Shown here: piece after piece, positions 1 through 5,690 of the stretch | How the letters are laid out: every line of letters starts with the position of its first letter | How positions within the stretch are numbered: the stretch's first letter is position 1 | Source of the DNA: an uncultured Planctomycetota bacterium | GTDB lineage: Bacteria > Planctomycetota > UBA1135 > UBA2386 | DNA: 5,690 nt | Reading direction: 5' to 3' | Assembly: GCA_903925435.1 (NCBI GenBank) | Contig: CAIYFF010000003.1 | Location: forward strand, 1-5,690 | Translations under genes and position numbers: made by a program | The notes under the pieces: model-generated | Databases searched by the model: none | What the model was told of the DNA's origin: nothing | What the model saw: the letters and a program-made list of their open reading frames with translations, nothing else

Positions 1-482
1 AGTTGGATCTCTTGGTCGTCGCGCGTCACCGAGAAGCGCTTGAAGTCCACAGTGAGGCCAGGGAACCGCAGCACGGGAGCGCCTTCGCTCGATGGCGCCT
101 CAGGCCGACGCACTTGCGTGCGGCGTAGCACTGCGCGGATGCGAGCGGTCAGTTCGCTCAGGGTGAACGGTTTCGACAGGTAGTCGTCTGCGCCGAGTTC
201 GAGGCCCTGCACCTTGTCGCGGTCCTGGCCCTTGGCGGACAGGATGATGACCGGCGTGGCGCTGCCGCTTGCGCGCAGCTGCCGAAGCACTTCGAGGCCC
301 GGCAAGAGCGGCAGCATCAGGTCGAGCAGAATCAGCGTCGGCTTGTCCTGGGTTGCCTTGCGGAGCCCCTGCTTGCCGTCCGCCGCGGTGTCGACCTGGA
401 ACCCTTCGAGTTCCAGGTTGTGCTGCAGGCCGGTGCGGAGGTCCGGTTCGTCTTCGATCACAAGGATGCGAGTGTCGTTCAT
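1..482 (-). CDS. OmpR/PhoB-family response regulator (partial, C-terminus beyond left edge)
   Basis: Cytoplasmic DNA-binding response regulator, expected to be phosphorylated by the kinase encoded just upstream and to act as a transcription factor. The first 160 residues lie in the window and are not closed by a stop. The receiver domain covers about residues 4-121: acidic pocket E10-D11, phospho-acceptor D54 in LLDLMLP, conserved hydroxyl S82 in ILSAKG, and K104 in the YLSKPF motif. After a linker of about 15 residues (122-136), the segment from V137 (VLRFPGLTVDFKRFSV) looks like the opening beta strands of a Trans_reg_C winged helix. That points to the OmpR/PhoB class; the recognition helix is off the window. 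The ATG (482-480) overlaps the kinase stop TGA (481-479), and no Shine-Dalgarno sequence precedes it, so translation is probably coupled to the kinase. Receiver assignment is very secure. The output family is inferred from the beginning of the domain only. Confidence 0.93.
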   Translation of the reverse strand, partial: MNDTRILVIEDEPDLRTGLQHNLELEGFQVDTAADGKQGLRKATQDKPTLILLDLMLPLLPGLEVLRQLRASGSATPVIILSAKGQDRDKVQGLELGADDYLSKPFTLSELTARIRAVLRRTQVRRPEAPSSEGAPVLRFPGLTVDFKRFSVTRDDQEIQ

Positions 483-2641
483 GCCGTTTCAGGGGTCGTC
501 GGAACGGTAATGCGGAAGATGCTGCCGCCGCCTTCGCGGGCCATCGCGACGACGGTGCCGCCGTGGGCCTGTGCGAAGTGACGGACGAGGCTGAGTCCGA
601 GTCCTGCGCCGCGCACTTCGCCTGCGTTGGATGCACGGTAGAAGCTGTCGAAGATCACGCTGCGCTCGCCGTCTGGGATGCCGCGGCCGCGATCCTTCAC
701 GTCGATCTCTGCGCAATCGCCGTTGCGGCGGAGTTCGATGCAGATCTCCGCGGATGGGTCTTCGTCGCTTGCGTACTTGGCGGCGTTCTCGAGCAGGTTG
801 AGCACCACGCTTTCCAATGCCGAGCGGTCGACGCGCGCCCAGATGCCAACTGGCAGGTCGGTCGACAGCGAAGCGCCCTTTGCCTCGAGGTGCGGGGCGT
901 AGGTATCGGCGACTGCCTCGAGCACTTCGCCGAGATCGGTGACCTCGGGTGCGTAGACGAGCGTCCCAGCTTCCCGGCGCGAGAAGTCGAGGATGCGCTG
1001 GATCATCGTCGTGAGGCGACCGGCCTCGCGCGTGATCACTCCTCCGAACTGCGCAGCTTGGTCCGCGTCGCGAGCGCGCTTCAACTGCAATGTCTCGCCA
1101 TACAGGCTGATCAGCGCGAGCGGCGTCTTCAGCTCGTGGCTCACGCGCGATAGGAGATCGACCTTGAGGCCGAGCAGTTCGGCCTCACGCGACACCGAGC
1201 GCCACATCCAAACGGCTCCGATCGACGCCGCCAAGAACAGGAAGCCGACGAGCAGCAAGGCATTGGTGCGGCGGTCGGCTGCATCTTTGAGGTAGCTGTC
1301 GACGTCTGCGGGATACGCCCGCAACACCATGCCGTGCGCTGCGATCGCAGGCGGGGCGTAGTCTTCAGGCGCTTTTGGGGCTGCGACGATCGGCAGGTCT
1401 TCGCTGTCGGCAATGGCGAGCCGGAACGAACTATCGCCGCGCAAGAACGGCTCCAGCGCGCCCGCGAGCAAGCGGCCGGCATCGAGGCGGATGCCCAGCC
1501 ACTCGGCGCGCGCTCTCATCACTTCGGGCGCGCGGTGCAGCAGCAGAAGCGTGCTCGGCGATCCGGAAGTGAGAATGGGGCGCAGGTCGCCGCTTTCGGA
1601 TGCGCTCTCGACGGCGCGGATGCGGCGCAGCACGGTCTCGCGAAGGACTCGGTCGTAATCTGCCGCGAAGGTGCGCGCGTGCAGATGTAGGCGGACTTCC
1701 TCGCGCAACTCGTCTGCGCGTGCGCGCACAGCTGTAGGCGCCCCTGCCGCAAGCCGATCGGCGACGGATGTCAGGATCGCCTCGCTCGAGAGGTCGCGAT
1801 CACCGTTGGCGATCGCTGCGAGCAAGTTGCACCGCAGCGCGCCGTCCTCGTCGGCTTCCGCCAGGGCCAACTCGGAGAGCAGGCCCAGCGTCGTCTGCTC
1901 GCTGTCGAGCATCGGGTCGAACGAGCGCCCGTTGCGCGTCAACGAGCGGAAGCCTGCGGTGAGATCGACAACGCGTTGGAACGATGCTTCGGCCTGTTCG
2001 TGCTTGCCGAGCTTCTTCTGCACGGTCGCGAGGCGGAATCCGAGCGTCACTTGCGACCACGTCGACTCGCCGGGGCCTCGTCGTCCTGCGCGGTCGCGGT
2101 CGCGGATCGGGTTGTCGTCGGGGCCGTCTCTCGAAGCCGCAGCCTGCTTCGATGCCGCGAGCAGCGTGGCTTCTGCCTCGTCGAACTTCTCCAACGTGAT
2201 CAGCAGGTCCGCGCGGCGCAGAGCATCGCGTCCTCGTTCGTCGTCGCCGCTGCGCAAGAATGCATCACGGTGGAATGGCAGTGCGAGCCGTTGGCTGCCA
2301 GCATCGGGATAGCGCAGTCGGCCATCGTTGCTGATCAGCACGACGTCGAGCACCGAACCAAACCCGTGGGCTCGCAGTTCGCGCACGGTGGCCGCTGGCG
2401 AGTCGTGCGCCAGGAGCGCATCGCACTCTCGTTCGACAGCCGGGAGCAGTTCGTCGAGTCGTTGGTCGATCGCTTGCGTCGCCGCCTGCAAGAACTGGAT
2501 GGCTTCGCGATCCACCGCGGTGCGCACCTGCTCTGCTTGGCGCTGTAGTTCGCGCGAGCCGATCCAAGCAAGGATCCCGAGCGGCACCAAGAAGGTGCAC
2601 ATCGCGAGCAAGTTGCGGCGGACGGATCGCTGCGTGGACAT
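479..2641 (-). CDS. Sensor histidine kinase with large TPR-like extracytoplasmic domain
   Basis: Inner-membrane sensor kinase of a two-component system, 720 residues from this start. The N-terminus is basic (RSVRRN), followed by TM1 at about 11-28 and a long external region at about 30-459. TM2 is at about 460-480. The HisKA domain carries phospho-acceptor H502 in SHELKTPL. The HATPase_c domain has the N box (N615, N619 in LNLLENAAKYA), G1 (DRGRGIP, 650-656), F box (FDSFYR, 664-669) and G2 (GAGLGLS, 678-684), so the catalytic core is complete. The external part has TPR-like helix pairs at about 138-170 and 197-231 (LGKHEQAEASFQRVV is close to the TPR consensus), separated by an Arg/Asp-rich stretch. 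Only about 21 residues separate TM2 from H502, so there is no HAMP domain. This start puts a basic tip directly before TM1, but no Shine-Dalgarno sequence is visible. The frame stays open upstream to 2968, where it runs antisense to the methyltransferase and shows no domain. The stop overlaps the regulator start. The signal sensed is unknown. Confidence 0.92.
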   Translation of the reverse strand: MSTQRSVRRNLLAMCTFLVPLGILAWIGSRELQRQAEQVRTAVDREAIQFLQAATQAIDQRLDELLPAVERECDALLAHDSPAATVRELRAHGFGSVLDVVLISNDGRLRYPDAGSQRLALPFHRDAFLRSGDDERGRDALRRADLLITLEKFDEAEATLLAASKQAAASRDGPDDNPIRDRDRAGRRGPGESTWSQVTLGFRLATVQKKLGKHEQAEASFQRVVDLTAGFRSLTRNGRSFDPMLDSEQTTLGLLSELALAEADEDGALRCNLLAAIANGDRDLSSEAILTSVADRLAAGAPTAVRARADELREEVRLHLHARTFAADYDRVLRETVLRRIRAVESASESGDLRPILTSGSPSTLLLLHRAPEVMRARAEWLGIRLDAGRLLAGALEPFLRGDSSFRLAIADSEDLPIVAAPKAPEDYAPPAIAAHGMVLRAYPADVDSYLKDAADRRTNALLLVGFLFLAASIGAVWMWRSVSREAELLGLKVDLLSRVSHELKTPLALISLYGETLQLKRARDADQAAQFGGVITREAGRLTTMIQRILDFSRREAGTLVYAPEVTDLGEVLEAVADTYAPHLEAKGASLSTDLPVGIWARVDRSALESVVLNLLENAAKYASDEDPSAEICIELRRNGDCAEIDVKDRGRGIPDGERSVIFDSFYRASNAGEVRGAGLGLSLVRHFAQAHGGTVVAMAREGGGSIFRITVPTTPETA

Positions 2642-2777
2642 CGGAATGCCGCGTGAGGGACGCTTGTGAGGGAAGGGGACGCTACTGCGATGGAACGCAG
2701 CAGCAATCGGCCGCATGCGTTGTGACCAATATGTGGCGACAGCAATTGTCGGGCGTCCATGGTATGCCTTGGAGCCG
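2642..2777. promoter_or_regulatory. Divergent intergenic region between kinase and methyltransferase operons
   Basis: This is the only real non-coding gap in the window. It lies between two head-to-head start codons, so promoters for both directions are expected here (inference from layout). It is locally less GC-rich around 2720-2750. I find no convincing -35/-10 pair on either strand. If the methyltransferase began at the upstream in-frame ATG at 2715, the gap would shrink to about 73 bp. Confidence 0.5.
2737..2751. repeat. Short inverted repeat CGACA-N5-TGTCG, possible operator
   Basis: Arms of 5 bp (2737-2741 and 2747-2751) flank GCAAT inside the divergent intergenic region. A small dyad in this place could be a binding site for a dimeric regulator, for example the neighbouring response regulator. 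It is short enough to occur by chance, and OmpR-type proteins more often bind direct repeats. No second copy is evident nearby. Confidence 0.2.
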
Positions 2778-3551
2778 ATGACCGTGCCTTTGGCGCGAAA
2801 GGACCGACGCTTGGCTCGATTCCCGCTACGGCGGCTCCGGCTCCCGCTGGGCGATGGCACCGTCTCCATCGTGCTGCCAGAGGGAACATCGGCGCTGGCG
2901 CAGGCTGGCGCCACGTTGGGGGGAGAACCGCCGTATTGGGCCGACATCTGGCCCGCCTCTGTTGCCATCGCACGCTGGATCTGCCGGCGACGGACGGCGG
3001 TTGGCGTGTGTGCACTCGATCTCGGGTGCGGGCTCGGCCTGCCGGGTTGCGCTGCTGTGCGGCATGGTGCGCATGTGACGTTTGCGGACTTTCATCCCGA
3101 CGCGCTCGCGTTCGCAGCCTTCAACGCGGCGCAGCAGATCGACGAGCGTGAACGCGCTGTTGTCGCGAGCGATCGCATCCGCTGCGTCGAGCACGATTGG
3201 CACCGTGGGCCGATCGCCGGGTCGTTCGACTGGATCTTGCTTGCGGACGTCAGCTACCGGCCCGTTCACCATCTGCCGATCTTGCGCCAATTGCGCGAAG
3301 GGCTTTCCGAGCGCGGCATCGCGATCCATGCGGATCCGGGTCGCAAAGAGTCGGATGGTTTCCTGGTGCAGCTTCGGCGCGAGTTCGCGGTGCGCGAAGT
3401 CGTGTCAGAGACCTTCTTCGACGGCGTTCGCCATCCCGTGCGGCTCAACTTCGCTGCACGCGCCGAGCAAATACTCGACGAATGGCTCGCACCATGCGCG
3501 CCGCGTCGCGACGACACTCCGGCTCCAATCGACCCGACAGCACCTCGATGA
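2778..3551 (+). CDS. Class I SAM-dependent methyltransferase, METTL20/21-like (putative protein-lysine methyltransferase)
   Basis: Soluble methyltransferase of 257 residues with a Rossmann-type SAM-binding fold. Visible motifs: an N-terminal YWADIWPAS segment (53-61), typical of the METTL20/METTL21 (Methyltransf_16) type; motif I LDLGCGLGLPG (80-90); the acidic end of beta 2 at D104 in FADFHPDAL; N116 in the following helix; and the DVSY motif (157-160), matching the D-x-x-Y of this group. Family members methylate protein lysines, such as those of ETF-beta in METTL20, so a protein target is likely but unproven. Small-molecule N-methylation is an alternative. The ATG at 2778 is preceded by GGAG at 2771-2774, with only 3 nt between. 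An in-frame ATG at 2715 would add 21 residues with no recognisable domain. This is the first gene of the operon, and its stop overlaps the ATPase start. A Pro/Arg-rich tail (about 239-257) follows the domain. Confidence 0.85.
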   Translation: MTVPLARKDRRLARFPLRRLRLPLGDGTVSIVLPEGTSALAQAGATLGGEPPYWADIWPASVAIARWICRRRTAVGVCALDLGCGLGLPGCAAVRHGAHVTFADFHPDALAFAAFNAAQQIDERERAVVASDRIRCVEHDWHRGPIAGSFDWILLADVSYRPVHHLPILRQLREGLSERGIAIHADPGRKESDGFLVQLRREFAVREVVSETFFDGVRHPVRLNFAARAEQILDEWLAPCAPRRDDTPAPIDPTAPR

Positions 3552-4468
3552 CCGTCGAACTGCATGACGTTGTGATCCGTTACGGATCGTTCGTAGCCGT
3601 GCATGGCGTGACTGTGACGATGCCCACTGGCGCCGTCGGTCTGCTCGGCCGCAACGGGGCCGGCAAGAGCTCGATCCTCAAGTCGCTGCTTGGCCTCGTG
3701 CGCCCGACTTCGGGCCGCATGCGCATCCTCGATCTTCCGGAGGACGCGAGCCCCGCCGAGATCCGTTCGCGCGTGGGCTACATGCCGGAGCGCGACTGCC
3801 ATCTCCCCGGCATGTCGGGGTTCGAGATGGTCAGCGTGCTCGGCCGCCTGAGCGGGCTCCCCGAACGCGACGCCTATCGCCGCGCGCACGAAGCGCTGTA
3901 TCTCGTCGGACTGGAGGAGCAGCGTTATCGGCCCGTGTCGAGCTACAGCGCGGGCATGCGGCAGAAGGCCAAGCTTGCGTCCGCGCTCGTGCACGATCCG
4001 CAGGTCGTGTTCTTGGACGAACCGACCAACGGGCTCGACCCCGATGGGCGCAGCGAGATGCTGCGCCTCGTCCATCGGCTCGCGCACAAGCTCGGCAAGT
4101 CCGTGGTGCTGTCGACGCACATCCTGCAAGACGTCGAGGCCGTCTGTGACGCCGCGGTGGTGTTGGAGAAGGGGCGCGTCGTGGCGCAGGGGCGCATCGA
4201 GGACCTGTGCCGCGCTTCGGAGCGCCGGTTCCATCTGCAAGTCGAGCCGGCCACTCTGGAGTTGCCATCGCAACCCATGCCCGGAATGCGCATCGAGTCC
4301 CAAGGAGCTGGCAGCTTCGAAGCGCTGGTCGAAGGCGGCGCAGAGCCTCAAGCTCTGTTTGCTCTCGTTCGCGAGCGCAATGGCGTGGTGCGCGAACTCG
4401 TGCCACATCGCCGCTCGCTCGAAGAGGTGTTCTTGGGCGCGGTGCGCGGCGAGGAGGCGAAGTCATGA
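3548..4468 (+). CDS. ABC-2-type transporter ATP-binding protein
   Basis: Cytoplasmic ATPase subunit, 306 residues, expected to power the permease encoded next. Walker A is GRNGAGKS (34-41, K40). The Q-loop region reads VGYMPER, with E81 where many ABC proteins have Gln; this is common in ABC-2/CcmA-like exporter ATPases. The signature is YSAGMRQK (133-140). Walker B is VVFLDEP with D157 and E158, the D-loop is NGLD (161-164) and the switch His is H191 in STHI. All catalytic elements are present. After the nucleotide-binding domain (about 1-220) there is an accessory domain of about 85 residues ending in RSLEEVFL, a pattern usual for the C-terminal extension (DUF4162-like) of drug/peptide ABC-2 ATPases. 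The ATG at 3548 overlaps the methyltransferase stop, has no Shine-Dalgarno, and aligns with the usual family N-terminus. The frame is open back to 3197, but that stretch is antisense-like shadow. It overlaps the permease gene by 4 bp at the other end. Confidence 0.95.
   Translation: MTVELHDVVIRYGSFVAVHGVTVTMPTGAVGLLGRNGAGKSSILKSLLGLVRPTSGRMRILDLPEDASPAEIRSRVGYMPERDCHLPGMSGFEMVSVLGRLSGLPERDAYRRAHEALYLVGLEEQRYRPVSSYSAGMRQKAKLASALVHDPQVVFLDEPTNGLDPDGRSEMLRLVHRLAHKLGKSVVLSTHILQDVEAVCDAAVVLEKGRVVAQGRIEDLCRASERRFHLQVEPATLELPSQPMPGMRIESQGAGSFEALVEGGAEPQALFALVRERNGVVRELVPHRRSLEEVFLGAVRGEEAKS
4451..4457 (+). promoter_or_regulatory. Strong ribosome binding site for the permease
   Basis: GAGGAGG lies inside the end of the ATPase gene, 7 nt before the permease ATG at 4465. 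It fixes the permease start against the longer open frame that begins at 4207. It also suggests that the permease can be initiated independently as well as by coupling. Confidence 0.75.
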
Positions 4469-5358
4469 CCGTCTACGGACTCGACTACCGACCGAAGCCG
4501 TATGCGCCGACCAGCGCATGGCAGCGGCTGTCGCCGCTCGTGCGGATGGAGCGCAACGCGCTGTTCCGCAGCAAGTGGGGCATCGGGCTGTTTGTCTTCT
4601 GCGTGCTCCCCGTGTTCGTCCGGCTCGTCATCATGCTGGGCTACATGGGGTTGTTGCCCTTTGCGGGCCGCATGCGCGAGGCAACCGAGGAGGTCCCGCC
4701 GGCTCTGCGCATGTGGATCCCGACCTACATCGAGTTCTACGTCGAGCAGGTCGTGTCGATGGAGCAGGGGTTCTTTGTGTTCCTCGTGCTTACCTCGATG
4801 GCGACCGCGCGCGCGATCGCGAAGGACCGCGCGACGAACGCGCTGGAGCTGTACTGGACTCGAGGCATCTCGCCGCGTGGCTACTTCCTAGGCAAGTGGA
4901 TCGGGTCTTTGCAACTCGCGGGGCTGGTCACGGTCGGCGGCGCATTGTTGCTGTGGCTCACCGGAGTGTTGTTCGCCGAGGATTGGGGCTACTTGCAGGA
5001 CACGATCGGGTTCATGCCGCGCGCAATGCTTGCGCTGCTGGCGTTCACCTCGATCCTGACGTTGTTGTGCGTGCTGGTGTCCGCGGTCAGCGCGTCCGCC
5101 AACCTCGCGACGATCGTGTGGTGCCTCGTGCTCGGCGGCAGTTTTGCTGTGGAGCAAGTGCTGCGTGAACTCACTCCCGGCAACAAGAGCCACTCCGCGA
5201 GCGTGTGGGATGCCGCGGCAACGGTTGCGCGCGCGATCGCCGACGTTCCGGACCGCGGCGCCAGCCTGCAGGGCTCGTTGACGTTGCTTGGCGCACTGTT
5301 CCTCTCGCTCGGGTTCTTGGCGATGCGCCGGTTGCGCGTGACGGAGGCGATCCAATGA
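4465..5358 (+). CDS. ABC-2-type transporter permease, six-helix membrane subunit
   Basis: Integral inner-membrane subunit of 297 residues. Likely helices are about 38-60, 99-117, 148-169, 186-208, 212-232 and 270-287, the six-segment layout usual for ABC-2 permeases. Between helices 2 and 3 lies the family hallmark: AIAKDRATNALELYW followed by GISPRGYFLGKW (about 117-145). This equals the usual 'ER..gT.e.ll..Pis...ylfGK' coupling region that contacts the ATPase. A soluble loop (about 64-97) follows helix 1. The N-terminus is cytoplasmic and basic (LVRMERNALFRSKWG), typical of this family. The ATG overlaps the upstream ATPase stop and is preceded by GAGGAGG. The stop overlaps the start of a second ATPase gene. 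Substrate class cannot be inferred; related systems export drugs, peptides, polysaccharides or gliding/cell-envelope components. No periplasmic binding protein is present in the window, consistent with an exporter. Confidence 0.92.
   Translation: MTVYGLDYRPKPYAPTSAWQRLSPLVRMERNALFRSKWGIGLFVFCVLPVFVRLVIMLGYMGLLPFAGRMREATEEVPPALRMWIPTYIEFYVEQVVSMEQGFFVFLVLTSMATARAIAKDRATNALELYWTRGISPRGYFLGKWIGSLQLAGLVTVGGALLLWLTGVLFAEDWGYLQDTIGFMPRAMLALLAFTSILTLLCVLVSAVSASANLATIVWCLVLGGSFAVEQVLRELTPGNKSHSASVWDAAATVARAIADVPDRGASLQGSLTLLGALFLSLGFLAMRRLRVTEAIQ
5343..5347 (+). promoter_or_regulatory. Ribosome binding site for second ATPase (ATG start)
   Basis: GGAGG sits 7 nt before the ATG at 5355, inside the last codons of the permease gene. 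It supports the ATGA-overlap start. Confidence 0.6.
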
Positions 5359-5690
5359 GTGTCCCGAAGGGAGGTGAAGCGCTGGTGCGCTACCAGTCCG
5401 TCAGCAAGTGGTATGGACAAGTGTCCGCGCTGATGGACGTGTCCTTGTCGGTTGGCGCAGAGGTGGTGGGCCTCGTCGGCCGCAATGGCGCCGGCAAGTC
5501 GACGTTGATGAAGCTCGCAGGTGGATTGCTCAATCCGAGCCTCGGCGAAGTGCGCATCTGTGGCGCGGTCGCAGGCTCGCGCGATGCCAACGCCGTGCTC
5601 GGGTTCTCGCCGGACATCGAGAAGCTGGACGACCGCTGCAGCGGCCGGCAGTTCGTGTCGTGGATGCTTCGCCTGCACGGCTACTCCGCG
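5355..5690 (+). CDS. Second ABC transporter ATP-binding protein (partial, C-terminus beyond right edge)
   Basis: The first 112 residues of another ABC ATPase lie in the window. Walker A is GRNGAGKST (42-50, K48), preceded by VSKWYG (16-21), whose aromatic Tyr fits the A-loop that stacks on adenine. The Q-loop region reads LGFSPDIEKLDD, with D87 in place of the usual Gln, parallel to E81 in the first ATPase. Signature, Walker B and switch His lie beyond the edge, so activity cannot be judged. The ATG at 5355 overlaps the permease stop and has GGAGG 7 nt upstream. An in-frame GTG at 5385 has an even stronger Shine-Dalgarno and would give VRYQSVSKWYG, the more usual N-terminus. Either could be used. 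It probably pairs with the preceding permease or with another permease downstream, forming a two-ATPase exporter. Confidence 0.93.
   Translation, partial: MSVPKGGEALVRYQSVSKWYGQVSALMDVSLSVGAEVVGLVGRNGAGKSTLMKLAGGLLNPSLGEVRICGAVAGSRDANAVLGFSPDIEKLDDRCSGRQFVSWMLRLHGYSA
5369..5377 (+). promoter_or_regulatory. Internal strong Shine-Dalgarno for an alternative GTG start
   Basis: GGGAGGTGA contains an 8-nt perfect match (GGAGGTGA) to the anti-Shine-Dalgarno of 16S rRNA. It ends 7 nt before an in-frame GTG at 5385 (codon 11 of the second ATPase). It could direct a 10-residue shorter product or mark the true start. Confidence 0.4.

Noticed and set aside
269..1153. Long plus-strand open frame opposite the kinase and regulator
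   Set aside because: Typical antisense shadow in GC-rich DNA: Cys/Ala/Arg-rich composition, no domain, and the minus strand clearly encodes catalytic kinase motifs there.
2720..2748. Possible sigma-70 promoter starting with TTGTGA
   Set aside because: At 17-nt spacing the -10 position reads CAATTG, a poor match; no other spacing improves it.
2715..2777. Longer methyltransferase start at ATG 2715
   Set aside because: No Shine-Dalgarno upstream, it would consume half of the divergent promoter region, and the 21 extra residues fit no domain. It cannot be fully excluded because the ribosome site at 2778 is only 3 nt from the ATG.
2642..2968. Upstream extension of the kinase reading frame (109 more residues)
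   Set aside because: It runs antisense through the methyltransferase coding region, contains no membrane or sensor motif, and would place TM1 more than 100 residues in. The ATG at 2641 gives a normal basic tip followed by TM1.
3197..3547. N-terminal extension of the first ATPase frame
   Set aside because: It lies entirely inside the methyltransferase gene in another frame, with Arg-rich shadow composition; the family N-terminus begins at 3548.
3266..4408. Long minus-strand open frame of 380 residues opposite the ATPase
   Set aside because: It mirrors the ATPase codons, is His/Arg/Ala-rich without motifs, and is fully explained by GC-rich third-position bias.
4207..4464. N-terminal extension of the permease frame
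   Set aside because: It overlaps the end of the ATPase in another frame, lacks family resemblance, and the ATG at 4465 has a strong Shine-Dalgarno.
1..5690. tRNA, rRNA, CRISPR array, insertion sequence, attachment site or intrinsic terminator
   Set aside because: No cloverleaf-like stretch, spaced direct repeats, transposase motifs, or GC stem followed by a T run was seen; almost all of the window is occupied by overlapping genes.

Overview
The window is a GC-rich, tightly packed stretch of bacterial chromosome (by eye roughly two-thirds G+C). It holds two divergent gene groups and no RNA genes, mobile elements or CRISPR. Nothing fixes the species. The codon bias, the inner-membrane sensor kinase with a very large external domain and the ABC-2 exporter would fit a GC-rich Gram-negative lineage such as Planctomycetota, Acidobacteriota or a proteobacterium. 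That placement is inference only.

Leftward group (minus strand, 2641 to beyond 1): a two-component system transcribed in the order kinase, then regulator. The histidine kinase (720 residues from the chosen start) has two membrane segments about 430 residues apart, with TPR-like helices in the external part, and then a standard HisKA plus HATPase_c core. Its stop codon overlaps the start of an OmpR/PhoB-type response regulator, which runs off the left edge within its DNA-binding domain.

Divergent intergenic region (2642-2777): about 136 bp between the chosen start codons. It must hold the promoters of both groups unless one start lies further upstream. The only visible element is a short imperfect inverted repeat.

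Rightward group (plus strand, 2778 to beyond 5690): a class I SAM-dependent methyltransferase resembling the METTL20/METTL21-like protein-lysine methyltransferases, an ABC-2-type ATPase, an ABC-2-type six-helix permease, and a second ABC ATPase cut by the right edge. Every junction is a 4-bp ATGA stop/start overlap, so the four genes almost certainly form one translationally coupled operon. The two ATPases and the permease probably make part of an exporter, with a second permease likely just outside the window. Its substrate cannot be told from sequence.

The families are all known. The points most worth a second look are the unusual sensor domain of the kinase, the fixed coupling of a methyltransferase to the exporter, and a strong internal ribosome binding site with an alternative GTG start in the second ATPase.
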